From NCBI GenBank assembly GCA_003117195.1, contig BDSI01000166.1, forward strand, positions 165,759 to 229,758: 64,000 nt of DNA, in the 5' to 3' direction. Below, in pieces: positions 43,430-56,230 of the stretch. Below the pieces are notes generated by a model. That model was given only the letters and a program-made list of their open reading frames with translations, did no database searches and was not told the DNA's origin. The first letter of the stretch is position 1, and the number at the start of each line of letters is the position of its first letter. The position numbers were made by a program, and so were the translations under genes. Source of the DNA: Eudorina sp. 2006-703-Eu-15 (taxonomy: Eukaryota > Chlorophyta > Chlorophyceae > Chlamydomonadales > Volvocaceae).

Positions 43430-44393
43430 TTTATTATTAGGATGTTACAGCGGACCCCGCGGGTCATCGGTGACAGCCCCGGCGACAGCCGAGGCTTCCT
43501 CACCATACACTGCCTAAATGAAGTAACGCCACCATGGCGCTCCGGACAGGCTCCCCAAGTGCACCGAAACACTCCCCGGGCCCACACTACCAGGGAACCA
43601 CCCCGTTCCTGAGAACCAACCATGGCAAGGGATAAAGCCCGCTCAGGGGGAGTTAGCCACCATGGCGCCCCTATTAGCGAACCACCACCCCCACCAAGGC
43701 GGGGTCACTTCTCCAGCGGTGGCCCGTAGTCTTGGAAGGCCACGGGGGCTCGCGAGTCACCATTCAGGGGCCTGCCCGTACGGTCCCACCGGGCCGAAAA
43801 AACTGCCCACACCTAGCGATAGCTCCACTGGGCGTCAGTGCCCTGACCACCCGCGGTCTATTACGACAGAGTACCTACAGGGCTTAAGAATCCTGGCCTG
43901 ACGGAACCGGGCCTCGGCACACAAGACGACCGTCCTGCACTTTCAGGATCGGGTGTGTAGCCCCCACCGCTGACCACCCTTTCACTGGGACTCCCAGCTC
44001 AGCGAAGTCGTAGAGCCGGCTCCAAAAGTCTGCCACTGCCCGCCGGGCGGCTAGCCCTTCAGCGTCCCCTAAGGACCCCGGGATCCCGCCCGCGTTCCTG
44101 GACCTGTCGGCCCTCAGGGCTCGCCGGCCCGTTTCCATGGCACTGGTTGCCGCCAAGACGACAACGTCCCAGACACACTGTTGCACACCCACGGGGGGCG
44201 TTGCGAGCCACACCTGCTGCCTTTGAAGGCTCACCCCTAGCCTTGCCTCGATCTGTGCGACAACCGCTTGTGCCACCCCACAGCCCCAAAAATGGTGTTG
44301 CCTGGGTGTTGGCCGTATCGCCCCGGCGCCGGGGTACGTCCCGCATCCACAAGGGGCCACCGCCGCCCCCCTCATGTGGGAGTTACCAAGCAT
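43430..44393 (-). mobile_element. 5'-truncated LINE (family A) with ORF2 C-terminus
   Basis: The minus-strand frame 43884-44393 (169 codons) encodes the post-RT region: a Cys/His segment with TPRQHHFWGCGVAQAVVAQI, as in volvocine L1-type LINEs, then ADFWSRLYDFAELGVP and a stop. The 3' UTR (43443-43883) follows, ending ccgatgacccgcggggtcc-gctgtaacatcc and a TAATAATAAAAAATAAT tail at 43425-43441. This copy supplies the reference for the many UTR fragments in the window. The reverse transcriptase core is missing, so it is dead on arrival. Confidence 0.75.
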
Positions 44394-45425
44394 TGGGATG
44401 CCATCAACCGCCAGTCGCCAATACGATTATTATTATTGCAAGTCGCAGAGAGTCACTCTTGCACGGTGCAACTAAGAAATCGTATACGTAATCGTATTTC
44501 GATTTACGATGACTCCATACAGCCTGAAATTACAAGCAAGTGCCAACCGCGCCGGCTTACCCGGCTTATTAGTGGTGTGTCGTCCCAAGGCGGATTAGGC
44601 GGATAGTGCGTGCATGCAGACAGGAGTAGTGCAAACGGCAACCAGCGCTGCTAGCAGGCTCCTGAGGCAAGCTCGCTCCTCGCAAATTTGTTATTTTAGG
44701 CCTTGCCCAAAATGCGGTTTGTGGCGCAAGGTGAGACAGACTTGCTTGGGAAAGGCGGTGATTTCGGTTGGCTGGTTCTCCCGTCGGGTGGCTAGTTAGG
44801 TACGGCACCGGGCCGTGCGGGTGAGCCTCGCAGTTTGTTGGGCCGTTGCTCCTTGTTAGACATTGTTTTCCGTCTTCGCAGACGTATAAAATAGTAGCGG
44901 TATTACTTCTGGTACAGTAACGGGCCGTTGATCGGGCGCCGCCTAGCAACAGAGACAGCAGCCTGCCGACCCGCGAGTTGTTGTTCTTGCCTCGCTTGGG
45001 GGGTGTGCTGTGCCGCAGGCTAGGCAGTAGTTGAGAGCCTTAGGCGGCAGAGCGTAGGTTGCCGCGCACGTGCCAGCAGAGAGAGAAAGGTTAGTAGCGC
45101 TGAAATAGAGCGCTCAGCTGGCGTGCGGTCTCGGCGGCGTGTTCTTTTACCCCCTTTTCTTGTTCACCTCCTAAGCTAGGGCGAGGCTGGGCGGTTGGTT
45201 GCGGTCGAGGCTTAGGGTTCTGTGCAGCGTTACACGAATGAGTGTACGTGTGATCGGGGTGGTGTAATTGGGGTTCGGGGTTAACACTGCCTGTCGAACC
45301 GCAGCAGATCACAAATTAAAAATCAAGGTTGGCGGGTTCCCCACCCATCAATCTTCGTGCTCAATCAATTCGAAATTATGATCTCAACGGGAATGGTCAC
45401 GCACGGAGCACCTATTCTATTTTAT
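44394..45425. other. Intergenic, no supportable gene
   Basis: Mixed sequence with GC-rich patches. A 126-codon minus-strand frame (44569-44949) has no recognisable motif. Lies between LINE remnants. Confidence 0.5.
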
Positions 45426-45429
45426 TATA

Positions 45430-45530
45430 TTGATTTTGCAGCGGACCCCGCGGGTCATCGGTGACAGCCAAAGCAAGCTTCCTCGCCGTACACTGCATAA
45501 TAAAGCCGCGCCACCATACATGGCGCACCA
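45430..45530 (-). mobile_element. LINE family A 3' end, next to protease gene 2
   Basis: Gcggaccccgcgggtcatcg and tacactgcataataaagc on the plus strand. It lies about 25 bp downstream of the gene 2 stop codon and may supply or disturb its 3' UTR. Confidence 0.65.
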
Positions 45531-45553
45531 TGTGCATAGCTATGTAGTTGTCA

Positions 45554-48500
45554 TTATCGATCCCGAGTAATCCAGCGTTGCTCCGGGGGTACATCGGGCG
45601 TTGATGGGCTCGATGGGCCTTCTGGATAATCGGGTGTTCTGGGAGTGGGCGGCGACCGAGGGGACCTTGGAGGTCGAGGGGCTCGAGGGGACCGAGGTGA
45701 GCGGGGAGGCGGGGAGTAGAATTGGCCCTGGACGGATCGCGGGGGCTTGGGAGGCCCCGGCGGTGGTCGAGGAAGAGGCGGTCGAGGAGGAGGGCGCGGC
45801 GGCGGTGGAAGCCTGCCGGCACAGTCTGGATCGTTATCATCCAGCAAACCGTCGCAGTCATCGTCGAGATCATCACCGCACATTTTCTCTGTGGCGGCGT
45901 TGCGGCGGCAGACGCTCGTCAGGATGGCACTGGTAGCTAGGTCGACTTTAACGAGGCGCACGACCAGGTTGGTATATGTGTCCTCATAGGTCGTGTTGCT
46001 CGACCCAGGCACCATATCTGCAAGCCGTATAGTATTCACGAAACCGTTATTTTCCTCGTTACCGTCATAGCTGTGGACAAGCAAGTGCGAACTCGTGTCA
46101 GTTACTGAAAACGGAAGATCATAAGGAAGCTTATTTTTGCGAACTGAGACAAACAGGCGCAGATCCGGACTGTTCCGTTTTTTAGGGTTGCTGAATGAAG
46201 CCATGACGAAGGAGCGCGGGCCGTCCAGCTGGGGCGGTATCCAGACGGACACCGTAGCGCCGACTTGGAGGTTGGAGGTGTTGAGCTCCAGGAGGGGCTC
46301 GGCCCAGCCCATCTGCGGGCGGGGCATGCAGGGCGGCAAGTAAGATTGCCAGCAGAGCACCGGTGATGAGGCAGATGATTATGAAATATAAATAAATACG
46401 GCGGAAGGCACAACAGTATCGACTCAAAAGCAAGTTCAGGAGGGCCGTAGTCTACCATCATCACCAGGGCGAAAATAATTGTATGTATGCGCACCAGTAC
46501 TGTTATCAATGACCTAGCTAGGCATATCAATTGGCACTGGCAAGATGCCGGTTAAGTTATGAAAGGTATGCACGGCTCGTTTCGTGTTGGCTACGTTAGC
46601 TACGTACATGCATACGTCCGTCGGCGTAATCGGTGTGCCAAGCTGCTGATCAAACGGCGAGGGGAAGGCGCAGGGCAATAATAATGCGAGCGACTAGCTA
46701 GCACGTACGCTGGACTATTATTCGTCCCTTGCTTTACACCGAAGGGCCCCGTCATTCTCCTAGAAACACGACAATCCTACTGATCACGCATGGCGAGGCA
46801 CGACCTGCTAATATTAATTATGTGCCACAAGCAATTACCGGTCTAATGATCGATCGGTCGTGCGGGCGGGCATACGATACGATAAATACTTAGGGGTTAC
46901 CGACAATCTGTAACATCCTCAATAATATTTGCGGGCAAACATCGTATGAGCACAAACGATCGGTCCAAGTAGTCCAAGTAAAGCGCGGTCCATGGAGACC
47001 GAGGTCAACGTCAAACGTACCCCGTTTGTGGTAAACACGGTGCGTGACCCGTACATGACCCGAGCAAGGGGTTGGTGAACCTAGCTTGCTTACCCCTTGC
47101 TCGAGCAAGGGTACAAAACTGCTTTCTTCATTTTCAGCCATTACCAATGCAAATAAGTAGAAACATCAACTTGATGATTTGAGGACGGATTGTTTGGATC
47201 AGATACGGACACACGGGCAGGACAAACATTGCTTGCAGACGGACGAAGCACCTTCAGTTAACGATCCGAGTAAACAAGAATCTTTCAGGCTTGCTTTGCA
47301 CTCATCTGCTAGACAGACATATGTGCGTGGTAGTGCAGACGCGTCAATCTAGTCTAGCGTTACGTTAATAATAATGCCTATTCGGTTACCGTTGCCGGGT
47401 CCCGGCGGCGAAGCGCGTACTGCTGCAGGGTGGCTTCGGGGCTAGCTACGTTTTTAGCTTTTGTGTTTGCTGGACCTTTGCACGCACGCCGATCCACCTT
47501 AAACGACACCCTGCCTGGCGAGCACCCTTTCACTGTCTCGCACTCTCCCGCGGTAATAGAGTTTTTGTTGAGTTCTTGTAGGGTTTTTATAGAGTTTTTG
47601 TTGTATATATATAACCAGCGGCCTGTACGGATTGTACGTAGGGGTCCCGCCCTTTTTCCGGCTTCGAGGTAGTCGATTGACCCGCCCCTGCCTACTTGTC
47701 TATTGATTGGCAGTGTTTGGTGAGGAAGCCTCGGCTGTCGGCGGGGCTGTCACCGATGACCCGCGGGGTCCGCTGTAACATCCTAATAATAATATTGATG
47801 CATGTACCGAGCGCATACATACATTCTTTCATTACGCAATACAATGGTCCTGTATCAATCGCGGCAGGCATACCCAAGCAAGCTGGGCTATTGATGAATT
47901 GAGGACGGAAACTTCTGACGCACAACGGACCCCGCAAAGTGTGCTTTGTATGGGCGGCCGTGCAAGCCGTGCAGGGGAGAAATATACCGGGGTGGTCGAC
48001 TGATCCTTGTATGTAATACCGCACCTGTGTTTGATCACCGCGCACCTGGACGTTGTTTTAATCTTGTTTTTGTAACGCACAGGCCTTTATTGTTATTTGT
48101 AAACGCGCATGCGTCGTCCTAGTCATTGCTTTTAACTAAGCGCACACTTTGCGCATAATGGAGAAGAACATCTCGCATGAGCTCGGAGCATAAGATACGA
48201 AAGCAAAGCTTCATCTTTTCGCGCAGGCCCCGGGGCATATTTTTTTGCGCATTATTGCACAACGATTACGATGCCGGTTCCGCTACACCGCACCGTATAT
48301 ACAACTCATGCTTGTGTATGTACAACCCCGCCCCTTTACTTCGCTCGCTGGCCAGCATATGTCGGTATGCGACCGACCTCGCTAACAGCATGTGCCAAAC
48401 CTATACCAGCGACCACGCTCCGGCAGGCAAACAGATTAGACAGATTAACAAATGCACTGACCTGCCACGCGTGGGGTGCGTTGTAGCATTGTATACCACC

Positions 48501-50951
48501 AGCTCCGCCCATGGCGCATGTCTCATCGCACTGGTCCCCGATGTCGCAATTACCCGGCACGGTGGCATGCATCATGTAGTAGTTGTGCCCTGCCTCGTGA
48601 AGGATATGCCCCGGGCCTGCGTAGATCCAAGTCCCATCGGACCAGATGTAGCCTGTGCCGAACAAATTGCGACCGGTGCCGTTCTTGAAAGGAGCATTGG
48701 TTCCGAATCCGATTGTTCCAGCGCAGCCTGCAATTAGTTACCGTACGTAATTAGCAGCCACAATTAAGACAGACAACTGCGTGGGTTTGATCCAGTGAAA
48801 GTAATCGCGCGGCTGACAGAAATGTTGCACGCAGTGGAACCCCCGGGGTAAATGGTATTGTTGCACTTGTTGGTTACACCGACCAGTGCCCCATGCGTTA
48901 GTTCAATGCGTTCGTGCGGAATTAGCTGGATGGCTGAATCGTTGGGATGCAGCAACAAGAGGCCGCCGTGGTACGAATGATGAATGGGTGAATGACCGTC
49001 GGTTGCAGCCGACCCCGAAAATAATGATGATGATAATTGCTTGATGAATGATCAGGGTTATTACTGTACTTATCAGGTTGTCGATCAGGCGATGGATGAG
49101 CAAGTGACCAAGTGGCCGCGCCTTGCCGCTGGTCAACGGGAATATATAGCCATTTCTATTTAGCTGCCTTAACATTCGTTTTCATTTTCCGGTGAGCGCC
49201 CGCTGGATAGGCCCTATGTATACGTAGGCCCGCCGAATTCGCGCATCCAACCGTCCACTACGTACATCCACTCACGCATCCAAACGCGTTCGTGTAAGCA
49301 CTGGCGGCACTGACAGCGAGCACCGCTTACCATCAAGCTGAAAAGTATCTCTTGGAAAGATGACCAGACTGTGCGCGTAGTCCGTCACTCGCACGCCCTT
49401 GGTGGCGGCGTAGGCGGTAAGGTATTCCTGAATCTTGAACAGGTTGTCGACATCGCACACCCGTTTCGAGTCGAACTCGCCAGTAGTATTTAGTCCTAAT
49501 CTATTTTTGATGTATCTTTTAACTGTTCCGGTGCACGGAATCTCAATTGGTCCCATGACTTCAAAGTTGCTCGCCAACAAATTCGCCTTGCCGTACGAAC
49601 ACGTCGCGTATAATCCTGATATGTTTCGCTTCACAAGGTAAGGTCCATTTACTCCGAATGAAATGTCGTAATTCAATCGAAAGGTGCGGTTCAGCAGGCC
49701 GGTGCCAAAGAACTGGTCACGCACCACCTGCGTATACATGCATGCATGCACCATACATTCACACGCGCGCCAGGATTATGTGGCGGCAATTGCACGGATG
49801 GGCTGACGTTTGTTAGTTACGCTACGAATCGACATGTGTATGTATGTGCCGATTATTGTTATATAGCTAATACAGCATGTAACTATCGAACACTCTCGCT
49901 ACATACGTACAAAACGTTATACATGCATACATACATATAAAGCTAGCGAGAAGGAAACTGGATGGACGCACTGCAACGAACGTCGTCGTTCCACTGCGCG
50001 CGCACAATCACACACGGACTACAGCTATCTATTGCACCTTTCACGCAACTTACCTCCTGGGTAATGGACGCAGGCTGGTCGTACCCGCAAAGCGTCACGA
50101 TGAATACCACGAAGGAGGGTCGAGTCACTAAGCCTTGGGGGGTGAAAAGACGGCGGCGCCGGCTGCCATCTTCATTATTAAAATCGTTGCCATCGCCCGC
50201 AACAGTGTCATCAAGTGGCCGTGGCGCCACACATGACTTGATCACATTTCCGGAGATTTCGTTGTACGAGATCTCAGCCCGGGACTCTCTTTGTATGAAG
50301 ATACCGCTCTTCATCAGGTCATCACAGAACTGGAGGGTATAGAGTTTTCCGTTGTCCGCTTGAAGCAGACTGGTTACGACGTCGGGCCCTTGATGCATAG
50401 ACCGTCTCAGTGAGCTCAGGGTACCTGCGTAATGATACAGCAGAGTTATTATCGTGTGTCATGCCGTACATTAGCAAGATCATTGACAGCGTAGATATAT
50501 AGCCGCGGGATCCACTTTACATGTACCACTCATAGTATAATGAATGATGGGCTTGTCGATGGAATATATTATGGACGTAATATGCAAGTCAATCAAGCTG
50601 ATTTCGTGGAATGACAGATAGATAGATGCTTATATATATAAGCATATATGCTTGCGTGCTGAACGACACCCAACAACCCAGTGCATGATGGCTGGCACGT
50701 ATACGTACGCTTATTTCATCCATTACGTACGTAAATATGTATACATATGTATGAACACAAACACATCGCTTCCGCACGCACGTCAAATATACTAAAAAAA
50801 CATGCATACCGGTCATTATTCCTGGACGCATGACTGCATCATCATGGCCCTGCTGGTTAGCGGCGCAGGTAGAAACGTTGACGAGTGCGAGGGTGGCCAA
50901 GGCTGCCAGCAGCAGCACAAGGCGCCCGTCGAACGGCCGCTTCGGCGCCAT
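45554..50951 (-). CDS. Secreted peptidase M11 (gametolysin-type) metalloprotease 2, five exons
   Basis: Tandem paralogue of the gene at 32827-39968, same strand. Exons: 50810-50951, 50054-50424, 49331-49727, 48462-48727 and 45554-46312 (644 aa, all in phase). It has the same domain order: signal peptide (LLLAALATLALVNVSTC), propeptide-like region, DYAHSLVIFPRDTF, zinc site HEAGHNYYMMHA, CYNAPHAWQ, MopE-like DDDCDGLLDDNDPDC, proline-rich PPPPRPPPRPPLPRPPPGPP and final PEQRWITRDR. N-glycosylation sequons (NTT, NTS) are present. Exon 5 is about 95% identical to gene 1 at protein level, whereas exons 2-3 are clearly more diverged. Predicted to act in the extracellular matrix or cell wall; the substrate is unknown. 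Introns are shorter than in gene 1 and lack its MITE. Confidence 0.88.
46313..48461. other. Intron 4 of protease gene 2
   Basis: Contains a plus-strand LINE family A end (47700-47800) and a hairpin (47061-47103: cgagcaagggg and its complement, 21-nt loop). Otherwise non-coding. Confidence 0.6.
47700..47805 (+). mobile_element. LINE family A 3' end in intron 4 of protease gene 2
   Basis: Gaggaagcctcggctgtcgg, tcaccgatgacccgcggggt, ccgctgtaacatcc, then a TAATAATAATATT tail. Sense orientation is opposite to the host gene. Confidence 0.75.
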
Positions 50952-51530
50952 GCTGAGTAGCACGCAGAATCTATAAAGCTAGTCACGCGCTCCGTGAATA
51001 TCTATCTAGCTACGTACGTGTGAAGTGCTTATAATTATTATAATAATGGTTTGCTGTTGTTTTGGCTTGCCAACACGCAACACAACTGAGCTACGTAGCA
51101 GCAGCGCACTGCCTGATGAAAGTAATGATAACATACAGGAACAAACAAGCAAGCCAGCAATCAGATTAAATAGGCCAGGTGAATTGCGTGGGTCGTGGCG
51201 TGCGCCCCTTAATTCCCGTACTGCCGATGATGCTGATGTCGTTTGGCAGCCGCAATTCCACACATGCTTCCTGACTTGCTTGGTTAAAGACGACGGCCGG
51301 TGTGTGCTTGCGCAATTCTACCAAAAAAATGTTTATATTCCCTGCGTGCGTAGAATTATTGTGTTTATATATATTGCCGAATTATGGCGTTCAACTTGGT
51401 AAAACGTGAGGAAGCTGAGAGGGCACTGATGAGAAGTCACACTTTTATGTATATGACTAGCCCTGCGCGCTTGGCAATCGAACGGGCAAAATGGTAAGCG
51501 GTAAGAGTCATGAAATTTTAATATTCTAAT
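50952..51530 (-). promoter_or_regulatory. Conserved upstream region of protease gene 2
   Basis: Counterpart of 39969-40510. Shared blocks are aataatggtttgctgttgtt (about 51041), ttgcgcaattctacca (about 51308) and gctgagagggcactgatgag (about 51414). The order and spacing relative to the ATG are conserved. Confidence 0.5.
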
Positions 51531-52308
51531 CAAGTACGTATAGCTGAATATATGATCACCTAGTAATAATGACGTGTGTCCTATGTGTTCATTCTGGTTC
51601 ATTTATTAAGCTTAGGAGGCAGGAGCGGAATAGTTCGGGCATGGGATAGTCATCAATAGTTAGGTAATCGATGGTCTCAGCGCCTCAAAAGCTTCCAACA
51701 GTACTAACAGATACTTATAACTTCTTTTGAAATCCATCATGTATACACTAAATAACTTCATACGTCCGAGACCACGCAGCAGGGAATGCCATTTGCAACG
51801 AAGTATGTAGCATGTACGCGATACGACGTCCTCCGGTACTGGCATGCATACACACATAACTATGGAGGCAATTCGATGATTATTTTATGATTTGTACGAA
51901 TACCGACACAGGCACAGAGCGGGTTTACGCAGGCAAGGTAAACTAGCACACGCATTATTTTACTCAATCCACCATTTTGAGGTCGTGCCACGCATGCCTT
52001 CATTGAGTCGTGACCAAGTTTGTTTTCGTTATGTAGGCAGTTTTGGTTAAGTTGTTTTTGTTCAGTGTTAGCAGGATGCATGTAGTATGTATACACAAGG
52101 CGCGCATGTACTGCACTACATCAGTGTTAGTTGATACGCGGCGATGAATAATACTAATGTCCTGCCATTCCAGGCAATAATAAATCTGTGACCCAGAGGT
52201 AGCAGGTTCGACATAAATGTCCCGGTCTGGATGGACAAAATGGTTGAGAATTTGCGTGCGTGGACAGCCCGCCGGCTCTATAACTTCAGTGGGGTCCGAG
52301 TCCGCCCC
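51531..52308. other. Intergenic, no supportable gene
   Basis: AT-rich spacer between the protease promoter region and the DNA transposon at 52313. Confidence 0.5.
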
Positions 52309-54414
52309 CGATCCCTACCAACTCATAGGGGGTCTGACAGGCGCTAACATGTATGGCGGACCTGACAATATGGCCAGATATCAGGAGTTTCCGACGGCTG
52401 TGACAGGGTCATAACAGGCTGTCAGAAACCTGTCGGAGCCTGTCGGGAGCCTGTCACTGTTCAGATGTAGGGGATCCGTGGTTTATGTTACAGCCTGTAA
52501 CAGGCTGTTGACATCTAGGGCAGGGACGGCATGCCTTGGGTGTCACAGCGTGTTGACTGGTAGGGTAGGTATGATCAGCTGTGAATGTCACACAGTCAAC
52601 AGCCGGCTAGTGGATGACATACTTTGACTACAACATGCTGTCAACATTAAGCACAGATAGGAAATGGTTTGAATGTTAACGGCTGTTACTGTCAGGTGCC
52701 AGCCTGTAGGAAGCTGTCACCTGTTGTAATAGTGAGCCAGGCGTACCTAGGACTGCTTTCCAAGCTGGCTTGGTAGATATCTCCGTATTGTACCAATAAA
52801 TGCGCTTCCATATGTACTACATGCTGCTGATACTTTGGTTTGACTTGTCCGTACATTCGCGATCGGTCTTGTTTTCTCAGCAAGCAAGAGTTGCAGACGT
52901 GTGAATGAACGACCGGTCGGTGCTGGATGGTCAACATACGTGCAGCAACGAGTGATGGAGTCAAAGATAGGCAAACAGTCAAGATTATCAAGATACATAC
53001 GGAGCGAGCTTTACATTTACACTGCATGACGTGCTTGCTCGCTGCCAGCCAGCATGTACAGCACACACGCTACACATGCACCATGCATCGATTGTTACGT
53101 GTACGATATATAGATAGGTGTGTGGAGCCATAGCACACAAGATGCCATCCTGTGAGGTAGCATCGTGATCTCCAACACATTCAGCCCGTGCACCATCCAT
53201 CCATCCAACGCCTGCTCTATCTGAACCACACACACAGTTGTATGTCATGGTACACCCTCATCTGCCACAGAATACTTAAGTAGACCTTGGATCCATCTCA
53301 CAACAGGCAGCAGGTGGACCGCATAAAAAACTACCATGCGTGACTATCCTATCAACACATGCCCGGCCAGCTGTGTCTCCCTGTTGTGTCCAATTGCGAC
53401 CACTTGGGGTGAGCCTGCATGCATTCAGCACATTGACGAGTGGAGGCGTAGCACATTGTTACTCTATCTGGCGGGTGGATTGCTTGGAAGCAAGTGAGGA
53501 GCCAACATCGGCCCCGCGGCTCAGGGACACTCTGATCCGCTTACCCCTTCTTACCAATGCGATGCCTTGCGTGAACTTCTGGCCATGTATGTACCTAGTC
53601 AAGCGCATACAGCGAGGTGCATTGCATACAAATTTAGGATTAGAGATTGAGGAGTGAAGAGCGAGTGTGACACGCATGATTATTAGTGGGGGAACCATGA
53701 ACCCTAAGGGCGCCTACACTACTCACCCCTGGTAGTCAAGGTCGGTCGCACATCATCTTCTGTAACCAAAACTGCAACGCCTCACTTGGAAGTACAATAG
53801 CCATAACTAGCCGCGCCTCTGCTGTACAGGCAACAACGAACGAGCGCGAAGGTTAGCGTAGTAGAGAGTCAGGCAATACTAGTGCTCACAGCGCCATGGG
53901 AAAGGCCAAACGTAATACAGTAAGGCAGAACCGAGCAGATACAGAAGTCAATGGCCGCGTACCTCAGTTCCATGAGCTATGTCGAAGGGACGGAGTTAAA
54001 AACATGATGGCTCGCCCGTCCTTCCTGTGAAAGGACAGCAAACATAGAACGAATAATTTATAAACACTTGTCAGGAATCAACATAGGTAGGAATCAATGG
54101 CGTTGGCAAGCGTATATCGCCAATGGCAGATTTGAATTTCAATGGCAAATTTGAACAGCTCGGTGGCGTTTAACAATGTGTCGTCGATGTTGTCGTTGCA
54201 TCCTTTATTCCTTCAATTGACTTATTTAGAATGGCGTGTTGGATACGTCAGACTCTACTCGTTTTTTCGCGAAACTGCCAGGCCAGCAGCTTTCCTGAGT
54301 TGGATCGATAGATTTCGTTTAGGAGAAATTACTACAAAGGTATCACTACATATAACTGTGGTAAAAAGATGTAAAGTAGGCCTGCCTGCATTTAAATAGC
54401 GTCCTGACAAGCTC

Positions 54415-54447
54415 TGTACGATCGCGACTTCAAGTCGCGATCGTACA
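54415..54447. repeat. 33-bp near-perfect palindrome
   Basis: TGTACGATCGCGACTT, one C, then the exact reverse complement. It lies inside the 3.9-kb element, away from any recognised gene. Confidence 0.85.
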
Positions 54448-55509
54448 CTTTTAACTCTATGCACAAACTCAAAGAGGCAACAAAGAGGTCACATGCATGA
54501 ATTTAAATTAAGAAATTTCTTTTTGGTTACAATCCTAGTAAAGTAGCGGCGAGGAGCTGCACCAAGAACGAATGGAATAATTATCCCAAGCCGCCCGAAA
54601 AACTTCAATGAAAACTATCAAGAATGAAAGTACTCAAATACTGGACAAGCCGCCGGCAGAGTTGTGACTTCTGCTGGCGTTGTATGTGCGTGCTTTATTT
54701 CTGGGGCGTCATTGATTCCTACGTATTATGCTAAACATACAGCAATAGTCTAAAAGCCACACCTACGCCGTGCGTGAACAGAAATGCAGAGGGCCATATC
54801 CCCAACCAGACAGCAACCTACCTACCTACGCAAAAAAGATAGAGGTGCACATACAGCGGGGCAACACTACCAAGCAAAGGGATGGTCACAGCATCGGGCG
54901 GGATATCCGTTCATCAGACGTGGATAAAGCCAAGCACGGGGAAGGTCGCCCACACAGGCACCCCATTACCCATCTACCACCAGCCCAGCTGGAACACCCA
55001 GCGCCACTAGCGCCACACCTTCTCGAAATCTTGGAGAACCCAAGCCTACCTGCCTTGTGACAGTAGTGCCCAGCGACCTCTAGTGGAGCATCCCTCATCC
55101 AACGAACACTGTGGCCCCTTCAAACCCTAAGTGTCTTAGACACAGGGCGGGCTTTGTATGTCTGGGTGCATCTGCTGCTGCTAGTGCCATGAGTGGATGC
55201 TGACCCGGCTGATATTCTGAGCGGCTCGTACATAGCATGGAGCTGTGTGTGGGTGTGGCCGCCGCCTCCGCTTACTCCGCTGCTATGCTACTGCCTTCAG
55301 TTGACGACCTGCTGGATAAATGCGTTCCTAAGTGTCCCTAGGTATATATGTGTGAGTGTGTCTGCTTCTGCTGCTAAAGGCGTGCGGCTGCTGACCCGCT
55401 GCTGTTCGAAGTGCCTCAGACATGAGGCTGTTTATTGCTGTGGCTGATTTTGCTACTGCCTTGGGCTTAGGACGTGGCTCCCAGTCCAGTGCAAAAAAAA
55501 GGCATAATG

Positions 55510-55830
55510 CTGGATGAATGAGTTAATGAACGTTACAGCGCAGGAGCGGACCCCAAAGGGATCATGCATCGGTGTATACTGGAGCAAGCCCCAGCAGGCA
55601 GGCCCCACTAGCCCCACCGACAAGGCGGCAATCAAGACACCACCACACTAACCACACCTCAACGCTGCAAACAAAAAAACACCGGGTCATGACCCCACCC
55701 AGACAGACACCGAAGCAAGCTAAGCAAGCAGAGGCGCAGAGCGGGGCAACACTACCAACTTTGAACGAAAGGGATAGGCACAGCAGAGGGTGGAACCCCA
55801 GAAGTGGATAAAGCCAAGCACAGGCTTCGT
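55510..55830 (-). mobile_element. LINE family A 3' fragment inside the DNA transposon
   Basis: Ttaatgaacgttacagcg, ggaccccaaagggatcatg, caagccccagcaggc, accgggtcatgaccccacc and agacaccgaagcaagc match 42600-42760. A second, diverged piece lies at 54850-54960 (gcggggcaacactaccaa, gtggataaagccaagcac) and resembles 55740-55820. Confidence 0.65.
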
Positions 55831-56230
55831 GTTACATTTCACCCAGCGCAGTGAGTAAAATGACAGCTGCGTGCATTGTCCTCGAAAAGAAAACCGGCTC
55901 CTCATCCCCATAGAATGATATACCGGATAGCCTCCGCCAACACTAACGAGTACATACACTCCTGTTGTTGTTAGACGTCAACATTAGGCATCATACCTTC
56001 TGCACTGTGGGTAACAGCGTTGGACACCGCCCAAACAGCCACTAACAGCCTGTCACAGCCAAGTTATCGCGACCGTCACTGACATTGCTGGGAACTGTCA
56101 GAGCCCAGACGGTGTCGATTCAACAGCCAATAACAGCGGCGCAAATGTTGGCTAAGGCTGTCAGGCTAACATTTCCTGACAGGCACGCCTGTCAGAGCCT
56201 GTCAGACCCCCTATGAGTTGGTAGGGCGAT

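Larger units (their letters stand above)
52313..56226. mobile_element. 3.9-kb DNA transposon with 30-bp perfect TIRs
   Basis: The first 30 bp (52313-52342, starting CCCTACCAACTCATAGGGGG) and the last 30 bp (56197-56226) are exact inverted copies. A 4-bp direct repeat CGAT flanks the element (52309-52312, 56227-56230). Both subterminal regions, about 400 bp on the left and 250 bp on the right, are dense in CTGTCA/TGACAG and AACAGCC/GGCTGTT motifs, as in transposase-binding subterminal repeats. I find no convincing transposase frame. The interior also carries LINE fragments, so this is a non-autonomous or decayed element. The superfamily is not assigned. Confidence 0.82.
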
